In this document: piece after piece, positions 4,829 to 6,020 of the stretch | How the letters are laid out: each line of letters starts with the position of its first letter | Position numbering within the stretch: the stretch's first letter is position 1 | Assembly (NCBI GenBank): GCA_945283395.1 | Contig: CALYQH010000085.1 | Span: forward strand, 1 to 6,020 | Direction: 5' to 3' | DNA from: an uncultured Ventosimonas sp. | GTDB lineage: Bacteria > Pseudomonadota > Gammaproteobacteria > Pseudomonadales > Pseudomonadaceae | DNA length: 6,020 nt | The notes under the pieces: generated by a model | What the model saw: the letters and a program-made list of their open reading frames with translations, nothing else | The model's database searches: none | What the model was told of the DNA's origin: nothing | Made by a program: the position numbers and the translations under genes

Positions 4829-6020
4829 TTAAAGGGTAACTTCAGTTTCCCTATCTCGGTAACCTAACAAATATAAAATACCATCTAACCCTAAGGTAGA
4901 AATAGCCTGTTTTGCCGACCTTTTAACTAATGGTTTAGCTCTAAAAGCTACTCCAAGACCAGCTAACCCCAACATAGGTAAATCATTAGCACCATCCCCT
5001 ACCGCTATCGTTTGCTCTAAACTGATATTTTCTTTGCGCGCTAGCTCTTTTAATAAATCAGCTTTGCGCTGGGCATCTACTATAGGTTCAACAGCTTCGC
5101 CTGTCAGTTTGCCGTCAATTATTTCTAACTCATTAGCATATACATAGTCTATGCCTAACTTGGCTTGTAATTTGTTAGCAAAATAACTAAAGCCACCTGA
5201 TAAAATAGCCGTCCTGTAACCAAGCTTTTTAAGTTCCGCAAATAAATTCTCGGCCCCTTCGGTTAAAGGCAAATTATCAGCTATTTCTTTCAAAACGCTC
5301 TCTGATAGTCCTTTTAACAATGCCAGCCGTTTTTTAAAACTTTCTCGAAAATCTATCTCCCCTCTCATTGCACGGTCGGTAATAGCTGTAACTTGCGCTC
5401 CTACTCCAGCGGCTTTAGCTAATTCATCTATCACCTCAACTTCTATGAGCGTAGAATCCATATCAAACACTGCTAATCTTCTGTTACGGCGATAGATACT
5501 ATCTAGTTGAAATGCAATATCAACACCTAGCTCTACCCCTACTTGCAAAAACTCAGCTTTTAACCTTGCCACATCAGCAGGTTCACCTCTGACCGAAAAC
5601 TCTATGCATCCTTTACTATGCTCAGGAGAAGCAGCTAAATCGATACGCCCTGACAATCTATCTATATGATCTATATTGAGTCCATGTGCAGCAGTAATAG
5701 TGCTTACTCTACACAATTGTTCCGCAGTTACTCTGCGCGTCAACAAAGTCACAATATGGCTTGATTTCCCTTGCCCAGCCACCCATAATTGATAATCTTG
5801 TTCTGAGATAGGCGTAAAACGTATTTGTTGATCTAACTTGTATGCACAAAACAACACATCTTTTAAAACATTAGTATCACTCCCTGTAGGGAGTTCAACC
5901 AAAATACCAAACGATAGTGTATCATGGATAACTGCCTGGCCTATATCTAAAATTCGTGCTCCGCCTGCGGCTAAAACACCCGTAATAGCAGCAGTAAGAC
6001 CTGGACGATCTTCACCTGTG
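4829..6020 (-). CDS. serB: Phosphoserine phosphatase SerB with ACT domains (5' end missing)
   Basis: SerB hydrolyses O-phospho-L-serine to serine and phosphate, the last step of serine synthesis in the cytosol. The frame is open from the right edge (first full codon at 6019) to TAA at 4829, giving 396 residues; homologs suggest about 10 more at the N-terminus. The first ACT-like region begins at once (TGEDRPGLTAAITGVLA, in-window 1-17). A second follows near 87-125 (HIVTLLTRRVTAEQL...IDHIDRLSG). The HAD phosphatase domain covers about 180-388: motif I FDMDSTLIE (nucleophile D186, acid D188), motif II ILSGGF (S274), a conserved lysine in QRKAD (K319), and GDGANDLPM (D342 and D346, Mg2+ site). 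The two-ACT form is longer than E. coli SerB and typical of Pseudomonas and mycobacteria. A TTG at 5902 is internal, since homology continues upstream of it. No convincing terminator follows, so readthrough into ilvD is possible. Confidence 0.97.
   Translation of the reverse strand, partial: TGEDRPGLTAAITGVLAAGGARILDIGQAVIHDTLSFGILVELPTGSDTNVLKDVLFCAYKLDQQIRFTPISEQDYQLWVAGQGKSSHIVTLLTRRVTAEQLCRVSTITAAHGLNIDHIDRLSGRIDLAASPEHSKGCIEFSVRGEPADVARLKAEFLQVGVELGVDIAFQLDSIYRRNRRLAVFDMDSTLIEVEVIDELAKAAGVGAQVTAITDRAMRGEIDFRESFKKRLALLKGLSESVLKEIADNLPLTEGAENLFAELKKLGYRTAILSGGFSYFANKLQAKLGIDYVYANELEIIDGKLTGEAVEPIVDAQRKADLLKELARKENISLEQTIAVGDGANDLPMLGLAGLGVAFRAKPLVKRSAKQAISTLGLDGILYLLGYRDRETEVTL

Noticed and set aside
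5900..5902. TTG at 5902 as the serB start
   Set aside because: The frame stays open to the window edge, and the upstream 39 codons encode the conserved first ACT region (GEDRPGLTAAITGVLA, then IHDTLSFGIL), so the TTG is internal.
1..6020. Mobile element, CRISPR array, tRNA/rRNA gene or defence island
   Set aside because: All coding sequence is accounted for by five housekeeping-type genes. No transposase, terminal repeats, repeat-spacer pattern or structural RNA was seen.

Overview
The window looks like an ordinary chromosomal stretch from an AT-rich gammaproteobacterium. The HflK, HflC and SerB sequences look most like the Pseudomonas type: SerB carries two N-terminal ACT regions, HflK begins MAWNEPG with a DPWGG and GPPDLDEVF segment, and an exported DUF192 protein sits beside ilvD. 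The base composition is visibly lower in G+C than in typical Pseudomonas. This points to a low-G+C member or relative of the Pseudomonadales, possibly host-associated. That placement rests on remembered family sequences, not on a search.

Layout, left to right. Positions 1-2071 hold hflC (3' end cut off by the window edge) and hflK on the minus strand, in the order hflK-hflC with a one-base stop/start overlap. Positions 2072-2278 are a divergent promoter region with an extended -10 for hflK and a weaker candidate for the plus-strand gene. Positions 2279-2743 encode a small exported DUF192 protein on the plus strand. It meets ilvD (2748-4586, minus) tail to tail with four bases between the stop codons. 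Positions 4587-4828 are a 242-bp intergenic region upstream of ilvD, rich in inverted repeats. Positions 4829-6020 hold serB on the minus strand, with its first few codons beyond the right edge.

Functionally, HflK and HflC form the inner-membrane SPFH complex that surrounds and modulates the FtsH protease. IlvD and SerB are biosynthetic enzymes for branched-chain amino acids (and pantothenate) and for serine. The DUF192 protein is exported and has no established role.

I see no mobile element, phage gene, CRISPR array, RNA gene or defence system. The part least explained by known genes is the ilvD upstream region. It contains a good sigma70-like promoter, a 33-bp centrally symmetric inverted repeat, two further hairpins that can re-pair with it, and two tiny reading frames rich in Val/Leu/Ile codons. 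This resembles a regulatory leader but lacks the U-run of a classical attenuator, so it is offered as a hypothesis.
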